Numbered from the stretch's first letter, positions 54,723 through 63,151 are shown. The stretch: DNA of 64,000 bases from JAWKWA01 sp041397765 (GCA_041397765.1 JAWKWA010000021.1:1-64000), one strand, 5' to 3'. The notes: generated by a model from the letters alone, not told the origin. A program made the numbers and translations.

Positions 54723-55136
54723 TCAAAGTGCGGTGAAGGCGAGCACGCCGGCGGATTCGAGCGTCAGGTCGAACGTCACCTCGGCGTCGTGGCTGGCGCT
54801 GAAATCGAGACCGGTGATCTGGAAAGGTCCCGCGACAGTGCCGAAATCGGGGATCACCACCTGCCAGTCGCGGATGAGGCCGTCGAAAAAGATCTGCCGC
54901 ACCGTCTCGTCGGAGGCGGCGTCCTTGAAGATGCCGCTGCCGGCAATGCGCGCGCTCCTCATGCCGGCGCCGGCCAACAGCTCGCGCCAGCGTCCGACCG
55001 ATTCAGCATGGGTGATGTCGACGGCGCCGGCGTTGAAGGCGAGCGTGCGCGTGCGCAGTCCGGCCACCGTGACGAAACCCGCGGCGCCGTCGCCGTCGAC
55101 TTTCAAGAGCAGGTCCTTGCCCTTCTGTGCGGCCAT
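54723..55136 (-). CDS. GTA major tail tube protein (g9)
   Basis: A 137-residue protein of the TP901-1-type major tail family: MAAQKGKDLLLKVDGDG at the start, RTRTLAFNAGAVDITHAES, GRWRELLAGAGMRSARIAGS, and DLTLESAGVLAFTAL at the end. It polymerises to the tail tube. A strong, isolated ribosome site (GAAGGATAACGGCG) precedes the ATG. Confidence 0.93.
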   Translation of the reverse strand: MAAQKGKDLLLKVDGDGAAGFVTVAGLRTRTLAFNAGAVDITHAESVGRWRELLAGAGMRSARIAGSGIFKDAASDETVRQIFFDGLIRDWQVVIPDFGTVAGPFQITGLDFSASHDAEVTFDLTLESAGVLAFTAL

Positions 55137-55186
55137 CGCCGTTATCCTTCCCGAAGTTGATCATGGTGAGCGATCTTGTCCCGTGC

Positions 55187-55600
55187 TCAGGCGAGCGGCT
55201 CGGTCACGGCGCGGAAGCGGATCAGGCCATGCACCGTCTCGCCGTCGGCCTCGCGGCGCAGCTCGACATGACCCGCGCGGAGATTGACGAGCCGGTGGCC
55301 GTCGAGCGCTAGCGCCTGGTCGTGCAGCCGGCTGCGGATGGCGAGAAGGATGGTGCGCGCCTCGCGCCGTCCGGCGGCGTCGGACCAGACATGCAGCGTC
55401 AGGTCGTGCTCGGTGCCGTCCTCGGTCGCGGTCGACCAGTCGCGATGGGTGCTCGCGCCATAGGTGACGTAGGGATAGTGCGTGCCCTGCGGCACGTGGT
55501 CGAAAACGCGGCCGCTGCCGGTCAGGCCGGCGAGCGTCGCGTCTGCGGCGAGAGTTGTCTGTATCGCCACCTGGAGGGCGTGGCCTGCGTCGATCGTCAT
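55187..55600 (-). CDS. GTA tail terminator (g8, DUF3168)
   Basis: A 137-residue DUF3168 protein: ALQVAIQTTLAADATLAGL, VFDHVPQGTHYPYVTYG, LTLHVWSDAAGRREARTIL and RFRAVTEPLA at the end. In RcGTA the protein caps the tail tube and joins it to the head. The ATG at 55600 was preferred to a 16-residue in-frame extension. Confidence 0.92.
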   Translation of the reverse strand: MTIDAGHALQVAIQTTLAADATLAGLTGSGRVFDHVPQGTHYPYVTYGASTHRDWSTATEDGTEHDLTLHVWSDAAGRREARTILLAIRSRLHDQALALDGHRLVNLRAGHVELRREADGETVHGLIRFRAVTEPLA

Positions 55601-55663
55601 GATGAGACCTTGGGCAGCGGTGTTCCGGACGTGATGCGGGCGAGGCAAAGCGCTGCCGGCCGA

Positions 55664-55990
55664 TCAGGCAAGCTGGCGCTCGGCGAGACAGCGCAGCCAG
55701 CGGCGTGTGCCGTCGAGATCGGTGACGGCAGCAATGGCGAGCACGTCGTCGCCGATGCGCACGCGCATGGCCGGTGCGATGTCGCCGCGATGACGGATCA
55801 CGATCTCCTGCGTCACCGTGCCTGCGCGCTGGTCGGCCTTCACGTCCTCGCGTGCCGAAACGGGCCGCACCGCGGCCCAGACCGTCGCGACCGCGATCCA
55901 GTTGCGGTCGAAGCCGCCGGCATCCTCCGGCACCAGCACCGCCTGCTCGAAAATCACGCGGCGGTTCATGTCTGCGATGGAGATGGTCAC
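55664..55990 (-). CDS. GTA head-tail stopper/adaptor (g7)
   Basis: A 108-residue head-closure protein of the SPP1 gp16-like head-tail adaptor group: MNRRVIFEQAVLVPEDAGGF, WAAVRPVSAREDVKADQ, RVRIGDDVLAIAAVTDLDG. The start is GTG at 55990, overlapping the g6 stop as GTGA. Longer in-frame reads run antisense-like through g6 and are discarded. Confidence 0.9.
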   Translation of the reverse strand: MTISIADMNRRVIFEQAVLVPEDAGGFDRNWIAVATVWAAVRPVSAREDVKADQRAGTVTQEIVIRHRGDIAPAMRVRIGDDVLAIAAVTDLDGTRRWLRCLAERQLA

Positions 55991-56565
55991 AGGATGCGCC
56001 TCCGGCGATAGGGATCGAGGAGGCGCTCGACCATGGCGGGCGCGAAGGCGAGAGGCTCGCCGAGATCGACGGGCTGGCGGCGCTCGTACCAATCAGCGAC
56101 GAGCAGGCGGAGCGCCTGGCGGATCGGACCGGGGACGTCGTCGCCCGTGTCGCCGAAGCCGGCGGTGAAGTCGATCTCGATGCCGGCGATCGGCCGACCC
56201 GGCTGCGGCCAGATCATCGAGCCGCCAGGGGCGAGACGCGCCGGCGGGCCGGGTGCGAGGAACCATCGCGCAGCATCGATCACGACGGACGCGCCGGACC
56301 CGTCGCGCAAGCGCACCTCGTCGATGGTGCGCACCGGGGCGAGCGGCATCGCGACGATGCCGTCGTCGGGCCAGCGGTCGAGCACCAGACGCCAGGACTG
56401 CGTGACGAAGGCGGAGGACAGAAGCATCTCGAGATGGAGCCGCGCGGCGCTCAGAAGACTGGCGATCAACGCATCCTCCTCGCCATGATCGAGGCGAAGA
56501 TGGCTCTTGATCTCGGCGAGCGTCAGCGGCTCGACGGCGGGCAGGCCGATGGGCACGAGCGTCAT
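55987..56565 (-). CDS. GTA head-tail connector (g6)
   Basis: A 192-residue head adaptor of the phiE125 gp8-like family: AEIKSHLRLDHGEEDALIAS, SAARLHLEMLLSSAFVTQ, IEIDFTAGFGDTGDDVPGP and IRQALRLLVADWYERRQP. It forms the ring beneath the portal. A spacer of 127 bp separates it from the capsid gene, the longest gap between structural genes. Confidence 0.92.
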   Translation of the reverse strand: MTLVPIGLPAVEPLTLAEIKSHLRLDHGEEDALIASLLSAARLHLEMLLSSAFVTQSWRLVLDRWPDDGIVAMPLAPVRTIDEVRLRDGSGASVVIDAARWFLAPGPPARLAPGGSMIWPQPGRPIAGIEIDFTAGFGDTGDDVPGPIRQALRLLVADWYERRQPVDLGEPLAFAPAMVERLLDPYRRRRIL

Positions 56566-56692
56566 GGCGCACGCTCCTGTCAGGAATGAAAGGCGGTGGG
56601 GAGAGCCGGGCGGCGGCGACGGGAGGGGCCGATCGCAGCCGCCCGGCCGGCACGGGGCCGTCGGCGTGATCCGGAGTGGCGTCGGATCGCCG

Positions 56693-57952
56693 TCAGGCCG
56701 TGCCGAACTTCAGGAGCTTGATGGCGTCGAAATCCTGGACGCCGCCGCCGACGCGCTTGGTCGTGTAGAAGAGCACGTAGGGTTTGGCGCTGTAGGGATC
56801 ACGCAGCACGCGGATGCCGACGCGATCGACGACGAGATAGCCGCGGGCAAAATCGCCGAAGGCGAGCGCGAAGCTGTCGGCGCCGATGTCGGGCATGTCC
56901 TCGGCTTCCGCGATCGGGAAGTTGAGAAGCGTCGGCTGGCCGTCCGGGCCGCTCGCCGGCTGCCAGAGATAATTGCCGTCGGCGTCCTTCAGCTTGCGGA
57001 TGGCGGCCTGTGTCGAGCGGTTCATGACGAAATGGCCGTTGGCGCGGTAGCCGGCCTTCAGGGCGTAGACGAGATCGATGAGACGGTCGCCCGGGGATGT
57101 GGCCGCGAAGGCTCCCGAGGCACCCGTCGTCAGGTAGCCGATCTTGTCCCAGGTCCAGGAGGTGTTGGCGATCTTCTGATAGTCGAGGAAACCGCGCGGC
57201 TTGCTGGTGCCGTCGCCGACGACGAAGGCGGCGCCTTCCTGCTCGGCGAAGGCGTTCCTCACCTCGTCGGCGATCCAGGCGTCGATGTCGACGGCGGTGT
57301 CGTCGAGGAGGGCCGAGCTCGCCGCCGGCATGGCATAGAGCTCCATTGCCGGGAAGGAGAGCTCGGCGAGTGTCGAGGTGGTGGTCTCGGGCCGCGCCGC
57401 CGTCTCGCCGACCCAGCCGGTGCCGAAGCCGGTGGTCGAGAACGGCTTCTTGTAGACCGTGCCCGAAACCTGGCGGACCGTGGCGATGGCGCGGATCGGC
57501 GAGATCGCCTTCAGGGCGCTCATGACCGTCGTCTCGGTCTCGGCGGGCACCAGATAGCCGCCGTCCTGGCCCGAGCCGGCCGAGAGCGCCTTCGCCTCCA
57601 GGCCGGCGAGGGCGGCAACGTCGCCCTTGCGGACATAGGCGTCGAAGGCGCTGCGGTGGCGGTCGTCGGCGACGCCGTCGAGGGCGAGGCCGCGACCCGG
57701 CCGCCGCGCCTTCAACTGCAACTCGTCGAAGAGGCGCTTCTGCTCGTCGACCGCCCGGTTGATGCGCTCGAGCTTGTCGAGCGTCACCACATCGGCGCCG
57801 ACGCGTTTCTCGATCGCCTCGAGACGCTCATCGTTCACTTCCTTGAAGGCCTCGAAGGCCCGCATGAACTGGTCGAAGGCGAGCGCGACCTCCTCGCCGG
57901 TCGCCGCCTTGATCTGGGGTGCGCGCTGATGCCTGGCTCTCATCGGTTCCAT
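56693..57952 (-). CDS. GTA major capsid protein (g5, HK97 fold)
   Basis: A 419-residue HK97-fold capsid protein. The first 100 residues are a helical scaffold-like delta domain (FDQFMRAFEAFKEVNDERLE), probably removed by the g4 protease near KARRPG. The capsid core follows (GGYLVPAETETTVMSALKAI, PAMELYAMPAASSALLDDTA, YVLFYTTKRVGGGVQDFDAI). The gene starts 13 bp inside the end of g4. Confidence 0.95.
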   Translation of the reverse strand: MEPMRARHQRAPQIKAATGEEVALAFDQFMRAFEAFKEVNDERLEAIEKRVGADVVTLDKLERINRAVDEQKRLFDELQLKARRPGRGLALDGVADDRHRSAFDAYVRKGDVAALAGLEAKALSAGSGQDGGYLVPAETETTVMSALKAISPIRAIATVRQVSGTVYKKPFSTTGFGTGWVGETAARPETTTSTLAELSFPAMELYAMPAASSALLDDTAVDIDAWIADEVRNAFAEQEGAAFVVGDGTSKPRGFLDYQKIANTSWTWDKIGYLTTGASGAFAATSPGDRLIDLVYALKAGYRANGHFVMNRSTQAAIRKLKDADGNYLWQPASGPDGQPTLLNFPIAEAEDMPDIGADSFALAFGDFARGYLVVDRVGIRVLRDPYSAKPYVLFYTTKRVGGGVQDFDAIKLLKFGTA

Positions 57953-58650
57953 TCCTTGGCTGTGGTTTCGAGAAGGACTCGGGCCTCGCCGATCACCTCG
58001 ACGAGACGCCTGTCCGCACGAGGCCGGCCGCGAGCCTCCCGCGTCGCGGCGAGCGACCTGAACCCGGAGCCGAGCAGCGTCCGGGCATCGGAGCGCGATA
58101 GCCCAGCATCCCGCGTGAGCCAGCGCTCGAGCTGTCGTTGGGTAGGCAGGACGCCGCGGGCGACGCCCGCCTTGACGTCGCTGATGCGGGCGGCCGGCTG
58201 CATCGGGAAGGTGACGACCGAGATCTCCCAGAGATCGATCTCCTCAAGCCGACGCAGGCCGGTCGTGCGATCGCGCAGGCCGCGCACGATGCGAAAACCG
58301 ATCGAGAGACCGTCGACAGCGCCGGCCCTGACGAGCGCCAGCACCTCGCGAGCCCGGGCGATCTCAGGCATCAGGCGGCCGCGCACGAACAGCCCCCGCT
58401 CGTCCTCGGCGATGTCGAGCCACACTCCGATCGGCTCAGAGGGGTCGTGCTGGAAGAGCAGGCGGATGCCGGCCGTGCCACGCCGCGCAAGACTCGCCGC
58501 GAAGGCGCCCGGCAGAACGACGTCGCGGGCGAGATCCTCGATGCCAAAGAGGCTCGCATAGCCCTCGAAGGTGCCCTCGTCGTCGAGCATCTTGAGGTCG
58601 AGCGAGGCGCCGTGCACGAGCCCGGCGTCGGGTTGCAGATCCGTCATCAT
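57940..58650 (-). CDS. GTA prohead protease (g4, S78 family)
   Basis: A 236-residue serine protease that matures the capsid. Seen: FEGYASLFGIEDLARDVVLP, the catalytic His in LLFQHDPSEPIGVW, the catalytic Ser in VDGLSIGFR and EEIDLWEISVVTFPMQPAA. The C-terminal 75 residues are Arg-rich. The ATG at 58650 overlaps the portal stop by one base (TGATG); longer reads are antisense to the portal gene. Confidence 0.94.
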   Translation of the reverse strand: MMTDLQPDAGLVHGASLDLKMLDDEGTFEGYASLFGIEDLARDVVLPGAFAASLARRGTAGIRLLFQHDPSEPIGVWLDIAEDERGLFVRGRLMPEIARAREVLALVRAGAVDGLSIGFRIVRGLRDRTTGLRRLEEIDLWEISVVTFPMQPAARISDVKAGVARGVLPTQRQLERWLTRDAGLSRSDARTLLGSGFRSLAATREARGRPRADRRLVEVIGEARVLLETTAKEWNR

Positions 58651-59921
58651 CACTCCTGCTCCTTGTCGCGCCGGCCGGTGGGCTGCGACGCGCCCTGCGG
58701 CGTTGGATCGGCGTCGAAGCGCGCTGCCCCGGAGCCGTCCGGCGCATAGCCGACGGCCATCCGCTTCTCGTCGCGAGTGAGGAACGAGGCGCGCTCGACG
58801 CGCTGCCAGAGCGCCTCGCGCTCGGTCGAGAGGGCCTCGATGCGGTCGAGATCGGGGCGCAGCTCGAGACGTCCGCCGAAGACGGGTCCGAGCCAGCCGG
58901 ACAGCGCCTTGGCCGTGCGCTCGACGAGCGGCAGCACGCTCTGGCGCCAGAAGGTGCGGTTGGCCTCCTGGTAGTTCTGGTAGGTGTTGTCGCCAGGGAT
59001 GCCGAGCAGCATCGGCGGTACGCCGATGGCGAGCGCGATCTCGCGGGCGGCGATGTGCTTGGCCTCGACGAAGTCCATGTCCTTGGGCGTCAGGCCCATC
59101 GCCTTCCAGTCGAGCCCGCCTTCGAGCAGCAGCGGGCGACCGGCATTGCGCGCGCCCTGGAAGCCGGTCTCGAGCTCGACTTTCAGGCGCTCGTACTGCT
59201 CGCCGGTCAGATGGCCGTCGCCGCCGGCATAGACGAGGGCACCGGAGGGGCGCGCGGCGTTGTCGAGCAGCGCCTTGTTCCAGGCACTCGCGGCATTGTG
59301 GATGTCGACGGCGGCCGCGGCTGCCTCGAGTGGCGAGAGGCCGTAATGATCCGACAGGGGATGAAAGAGAGCGGCGTGCAGGATCGGCCGGATCGCGCCG
59401 GCGCCGGTCGCCTCGTCCTGGCGGAAGCGGTGGGTGCGACCGGCGACCGTGTAGTCGTAGGCGGCCGGCCAGCCGTCGGGTCCGGGCACCACGGTCATGC
59501 GGTCGGGCCGCAGCACGTGCAGCTCGCGCACCGCGCCGGCAAGGGCGACCGCCTCCATGTAGGCATTGCCGGAGACGACGAGGAAGCCGAACCAGGCTTC
59601 CAGAAGATCCGGCTGGCATTGCAGCGGATTGGGCCTTGCGAGGAGATCGATGAGGGGATGGGAGAGGATCTCGTCCTCACCCTCGAACAGCATCAGCGGA
59701 ACCGAGGCGGCCGCCTCGGCGATCATGCGCACGGCGCGATGGACGACGGGGTTGCCCATGAACCCGTTTCGGGCGAAGGCGGAGAAATCGCGCGAGCTCC
59801 AGACCGGGTTGCCCTGGAGCTGCAGCGCGATCAGCGGCCCCGCTGCCGAGGCCTTGCCTTCGGGCGCACCCATGCGCTTGCGGCCGGCGTCGCCGGCTCG
59901 CCACGACATCCATGACAGCAT
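58650..59921 (-). CDS. GTA portal protein (g3, HK97 type)
   Basis: A 423-residue portal protein: NPVVHRAVRMIAEAAASVPL, HPLIDLLARPNPLQCQPDLL, SGNAYMEAVALAG, LHVLRPDRM, PLSDHYGLSPLEAAAAAVDI and FLTRDEKRMAVGYAP at the end. It forms the dodecameric ring for DNA entry and exit. The unusual start region (MLSWMSWRAGDAG) keeps the ATG at 59921, 57 bp after terL. Confidence 0.94.
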   Translation of the reverse strand: MLSWMSWRAGDAGRKRMGAPEGKASAAGPLIALQLQGNPVWSSRDFSAFARNGFMGNPVVHRAVRMIAEAAASVPLMLFEGEDEILSHPLIDLLARPNPLQCQPDLLEAWFGFLVVSGNAYMEAVALAGAVRELHVLRPDRMTVVPGPDGWPAAYDYTVAGRTHRFRQDEATGAGAIRPILHAALFHPLSDHYGLSPLEAAAAAVDIHNAASAWNKALLDNAARPSGALVYAGGDGHLTGEQYERLKVELETGFQGARNAGRPLLLEGGLDWKAMGLTPKDMDFVEAKHIAAREIALAIGVPPMLLGIPGDNTYQNYQEANRTFWRQSVLPLVERTAKALSGWLGPVFGGRLELRPDLDRIEALSTEREALWQRVERASFLTRDEKRMAVGYAPDGSGAARFDADPTPQGASQPTGRRDKEQE

Positions 59922-59978
59922 CGGAGTTTCCTGTCGCTTGTTGCCGGACCGACCGGGGCGCGTCAGAGCACCAGAGCT

Positions 59979-61331
59979 TCAGACCGGGCGGATCCGGGGC
60001 TTTGGGGAGCGGCCGAGCATCAGCTCGGTCAGCGCCCATACGAGGGCATCGAGCCGGTCGGGGCTGCGGCCGGCGGTGAGGCCGCCCGGACCGAAGTCGC
60101 ACATCTGGTCCTCGAGGGCGGCGTGGGTGCCGACATGGCTGACACGCCCCTCGGCATAGAGGGCGGCGACCGGCTCGGCGCGCAGCCACTTGCCGCGCGT
60201 CGCGCGGACCATGGCGATGGGCAGATCCGGATCGACCTGACGGATGATCGCGGCGACGAGCTCGCCGCCCTGGTTGACCTCGGCCACCAGCCGGTCCGCC
60301 TCGTGGCCGTGATAGGCCTCGACCGCCCGGCGCGCCCAGACGAGCGGTGCATGGCCCTTCAGGCTGCAATCCTCGAGCACATAGGCGCGATCATCGCGCC
60401 CGAGCGCGACGACGACGATGCCGCAGGTGTCGGCCGCGGCCCCGCTCGTCACCGGCGGATCGACGGCGACGACGATGCGGGCGAGAGCCGGCGGCGTCAC
60501 GACCCGCATGCGCTCGAGGTCGGCGCGTTTCCACAGGGCGTCCTCGCGATCCTCGACGATCTCGCCATCGAGCTCCTGGCGGCCGAGCGCGGAGGCCGCG
60601 TAACGCAGGCGGACGGCCTCGAGAAAGGATGGGGCGAGATTGGCGGCATTGTCGTCGGTGCGGGCGCGGCTGACGAGAGTCGAGGGGTCGGCGAGGAGGC
60701 GCCTCAGGAGCGGCATCGGACGAGGCGTCGTCGTCACCACCTGCCGCGGATGGGCGCCGAGGCGCAGGGCGAACTGCAACATGTCCCATGTCCTTTCGGC
60801 ATGACGCCATTTGGCGAGCTCGTCGCACCAGGCGACCGAGAACTGGGGACCGCGCAGGCCTTCGGGCTCGTCGGCGGAGTACATCTGGGCAAGGGTTCCG
60901 TTCGGCCAGGTGAGCAGGCGCTTGGAGGGCTCGAAGACCGGGCGCTCGTCATCCGGATGGACGGCGAGCAGGCCCGAAACACCTTCGATCATCACCTGGC
61001 GGACGTCGTTCAGGGTTTCGCCGACGAGGGCGATGCGGGTGGCCGGCTCGCTGGCGAGGGGCTGGCGGCCGAGCGCCTGGGCACGTATCCATTCCGCCCC
61101 CGCCCGCGTCTTGCCGGCACCGCGGCCGCCGAGCAGCAGCCAGGTGCGCCAGGCGGCCGCTTCGCCGCCGGCTTCGGCGGGAAGCTGGTCGTCGCGCGCC
61201 CAGACCAGCCAGTCGTGGCAAAGCCGGACCAGCTCGTCGCGGTCGAGCGCGGCAATCAGCCGATCAAGAGCCGCCCTGCTCGCGGAGCCGAGAAATGCGT
61301 CGCGCAAGCTCCGCGCGCCAGCGCTCCGCAT
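59979..61331 (-). CDS. GTA large terminase (g2)
   Basis: A 450-residue packaging motor. The ATPase has Walker A LLLGGRGAGKTRAGAEW (about residues 66-82), the Walker B-like QFSVAWCDELAKW and the coupling VVTTTPRPMPLLR. The RNase-H-like nuclease has acidic residues in IVVAVDPPVTSGAAADTCGI, then RLVAEVNQGGELV and a late ALEDQMCDFG. Both activities look intact, so DNA translocation and headful cutting are possible. The start lies 68 bp inside terS. Confidence 0.95.
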   Translation of the reverse strand: MRSAGARSLRDAFLGSASRAALDRLIAALDRDELVRLCHDWLVWARDDQLPAEAGGEAAAWRTWLLLGGRGAGKTRAGAEWIRAQALGRQPLASEPATRIALVGETLNDVRQVMIEGVSGLLAVHPDDERPVFEPSKRLLTWPNGTLAQMYSADEPEGLRGPQFSVAWCDELAKWRHAERTWDMLQFALRLGAHPRQVVTTTPRPMPLLRRLLADPSTLVSRARTDDNAANLAPSFLEAVRLRYAASALGRQELDGEIVEDREDALWKRADLERMRVVTPPALARIVVAVDPPVTSGAAADTCGIVVVALGRDDRAYVLEDCSLKGHAPLVWARRAVEAYHGHEADRLVAEVNQGGELVAAIIRQVDPDLPIAMVRATRGKWLRAEPVAALYAEGRVSHVGTHAALEDQMCDFGPGGLTAGRSPDRLDALVWALTELMLGRSPKPRIRPV

Positions 61332-61962
61332 CGTTCACCTCACCGGCCGCCGGCGTCCCGCTCACACGTCTGATGCCGGCGCCCTCACCCGGCCCCCGGA
61401 CCTGCTCGCCCGCCTCGAGACGCTCCAGGCTGCGGATCAGGGCACCGAGCTCGCGGGCCTCGCGCTCGCTGTCGGCGGCGCTGGTCTCGCGTCCGGCCGA
61501 AAGTCGCTGCTCGATCATGGTCAACTTCCTGTCGATCGCCCGGTAGAGCCGGGTCCGCAAGGGGTGGCGGAGCGCGTCCGCACCGTGACGGCCGCCGGTC
61601 CGCCCGCGGGCCTTCCCGGCCTGGGGTGCCATGGCCGGGCTGCCGGGAAGCGGGGTCTCCCCTGGCGCTTCGGCGGATCGGGCGGCATCGTCTTCCCCCG
61701 ATCGTGCCGGCCCGCCCGCCCGGCGGTCGGCCGCGCCGCCGGACAGCCTGCCGGCCCCGGCGGCCCTCCCGCGGAGCTGCGGCCCCGCCCGCCGTGTCCA
61801 GCCGCCGGCCGCGGCTCGCCGGCCAAGGGTGCGGGGCGAAATGCCGAAGCGGGCCGCGACGACCGGCAGGGAAAGCTCTCCAGCCTCGTAGAGCCGGCGC
61901 ATCTCGGCCTCTTCCGGCCTGTCGCGGCCTGCCTCGGTCGCGCTCTTCAGGGGATCGGCCAT
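61264..61962 (-). CDS. GTA small terminase candidate with N-terminal helix-turn-helix (g1)
   Basis: A 232-residue protein in the terS position. Residues about 20-58 look like a helix-turn-helix (YEAGELSLPVVAARFGISPR). A Pro/Ala/Gly/Arg-rich middle follows, then a coiled-coil oligomerisation segment (about residues 135-185: RAIDRKLTMIEQRLSAGRET, REARELGALIRSLERLEAGE) and a C-terminal helix (RWRAELARRISRLREQ) typical of a TerL-binding tail. It should recruit DNA for packaging. The start was set at the ATG at 61962; an upstream in-frame read adds 29 residues. The 3' end overlaps terL by 68 bp. Confidence 0.78.
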   Translation of the reverse strand: MADPLKSATEAGRDRPEEAEMRRLYEAGELSLPVVAARFGISPRTLGRRAAAGGWTRRAGPQLRGRAAGAGRLSGGAADRRAGGPARSGEDDAARSAEAPGETPLPGSPAMAPQAGKARGRTGGRHGADALRHPLRTRLYRAIDRKLTMIEQRLSAGRETSAADSEREARELGALIRSLERLEAGEQVRGPGEGAGIRRVSGTPAAGEVNDAERWRAELARRISRLREQGGS

Positions 61963-62078
61963 CAGGCTCGTCACCTCCGGAGGGACGGTCGACAAGCCAG
62001 CCGGGTTGCCGGCGCCGATCAAGCTCGGTCGAATATGGAGGCCGGCCATTCATCTGACGGGGCAGGCAAATCACGTGT

Positions 62079-62272
62079 CTTCGCCGTCGTCTTGCGTCGC
62101 CGTCGTCTTGCGTCGCCGTCGTCTTGCGTCGCCGTCGTCTTTGCGTCGCCGTCGTCTTGCGTCGCCGTCGTCTTGCGTCGCCGTCGTCTTGCGTCGCCGT
62201 CGTCTTGCGTCGCCAAGTCGTCTTGCGTCGCCGTCGTCTTGCGTCGCCGTCTTGCGTCGCCGTCGTCTTGCG
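62079..62272. repeat. 16-bp direct repeat array in the terS leader
   Basis: About 12 tandem copies of CTTGCGTCGCCGTCGT (reverse complement ACGACGGCGACGCAAG). The CTTGCG steps fall at 62091, 62107, 62123, 62139, 62156, 62172, 62188, 62204, 62222, 62238, 62251 and 62267, so the period is 16 bp. Exceptions are one extra T (62139-62143), an inserted AA (62215) and a 3-bp loss (before 62251). A shortened copy starts at 62079. It has no spacers and no coding signal, since 16 is not a multiple of 3. It lies between the promoter candidate and terS. Confidence 0.95.
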
Positions 62273-62291
62273 CAACTTTCAGGTTATAGCA

Positions 62292-62319
62292 AATATATCA
62301 ATCACCGCGACGCTGTCAA
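62292..62319 (-). promoter_or_regulatory. Candidate sigma-70-type promoter for the GTA cluster
   Basis: Read on the minus strand: perfect -35 hexamer TTGACA (62319-62314), 16-bp spacer, -10 hexamer TATATT (62297-62292). It lies in an AT-rich block (62275-62430) within otherwise very GC-rich DNA, and would start a transcript near 62285 that runs through the 16-bp repeats into terS. Confidence 0.6.
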
Positions 62320-62509
62320 TCAATTCGACCGTATATGGTAGATGTTTCTCTCAATATCGGTAGCGATTCGCAATATCCTCAAAAGGCCGACCAGATAGAA
62401 TACAAATCAAACCAGGCACGGGGGACAAGTGTTGCGGCAATTGCAGCGGGATCGCCACCGCGGCTGCGGTCATCATCTACCCTTAGACCCGCCGTCGCCG
62501 CCTCAGCCC

Positions 62510-63134
62510 TCAGTCCTCCTGCGGCTTGCCGACGATATAGCGCCAGAAATTCTCCTCCTTGACGCGCCGCTCGGAGATCACCGCGCCCCGAACCGAGATG
62601 CCGGCCTCGTGCACGGTCGCGGGGTCGCCGAAGGAATTGCCACCAGTCAAGCCCGCCCTCAAGGAGGCGCCTTTCGGGCAGCCGAGGGCGAGCGGACCGA
62701 CATTGCCGGCGAGAGCGGAACGCAATCATGACCCGCTCGTGGCGGTTGGCATAGTCCGAGCAGCGGCAGGACCGAATGTCGAGCCGGCAGGCGAGCCGGG
62801 TGAAATAGAGCTCTCCCGTTTCCTCGTCCTCCAGCTTGACGAGACAGCACTGTACGCAACCGTCGCAGAGGGATTCCCATTCCTCGCGCGTCATGTCGGC
62901 GAGGCGTTTGCGCCTCCAAAAGGGTGCAATCTCGTCGGAGCTTGCGTTCTGCCCGGAATCCGCGTTCTGCTCGGGGGCTGTTTTCGGGTGGGGAGCGCTA
63001 TCGTGAACGGGCAAGGGATCAACTCGCGGTGGCGGAGCGGACCCTTCAAGGGCCGCCCGATGGCAACGGACCGGCTCGCAGAGCTTGGCGTCGACACGGA
63101 TGTCGCGCAAGGACGGGCCGATCGGCAGCGCCAT
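62510..63134 (-). pseudogene. YkgJ/UPF0260-type cysteine cluster protein, multiply frameshifted
   Basis: The family pattern is clear but spread over three frames. FWRRKRLADMTREEWESLCD, GCVQCCLVKLEDEETGELYF and ACRLDIRSCRCSDYANRHER are in one. HDCVPLSPA is in a second, and DPATVHEAGISVRGAVISER with NFWRYIVGKPQED in a third. The cysteines of the CxxCC...CxxC cluster are present. Restoring single bases (for example CC for C at about 62734) rejoins the frames, so these are likely consensus errors, not decay. Function of the family is unknown; a bound metal or cluster is probable. The true start is uncertain: the family normally begins about 2 residues before FWRRK, near 62930, and the upstream 65 residues are not conserved. 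Confidence 0.72.
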
Positions 63135-63151
63135 AACATGAGGGCGTCGGT

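Larger units (their letters stand above)
46102..61962 (-). mobile_element. RcGTA-like gene transfer agent cluster with linked lysis genes
   Basis: Fifteen canonical GTA structural genes plus g10.1 run in one direction from terS to the megatron in the same order as the Rhodobacter capsulatus GTA, without insertion of integrase, repressor or replication genes. Spacers are short and many genes overlap by 1-13 bp, so the cluster is one transcription unit. All structural genes read through. A muramidase and holin-like protein follow 49 bp after g15. GTAs make small tailed particles that package random host DNA; production control lies with host regulators not present in the window. Confidence 0.9.

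Noticed and set aside
46102..61962. Active prophage
   Set aside because: No integrase, attachment repeats, repressor, replication or excision genes; the gene order is that of RcGTA.
62079..62272. CRISPR array
   Set aside because: The repeats are contiguous 16-mers with no unique spacers and no cas genes nearby.
62019..62363. Arg/Ser-rich coding frames over the 16-bp repeats
   Set aside because: They come from translating a tandem repeat; the period is not a multiple of three and the copies contain indels, so no frame is maintained.
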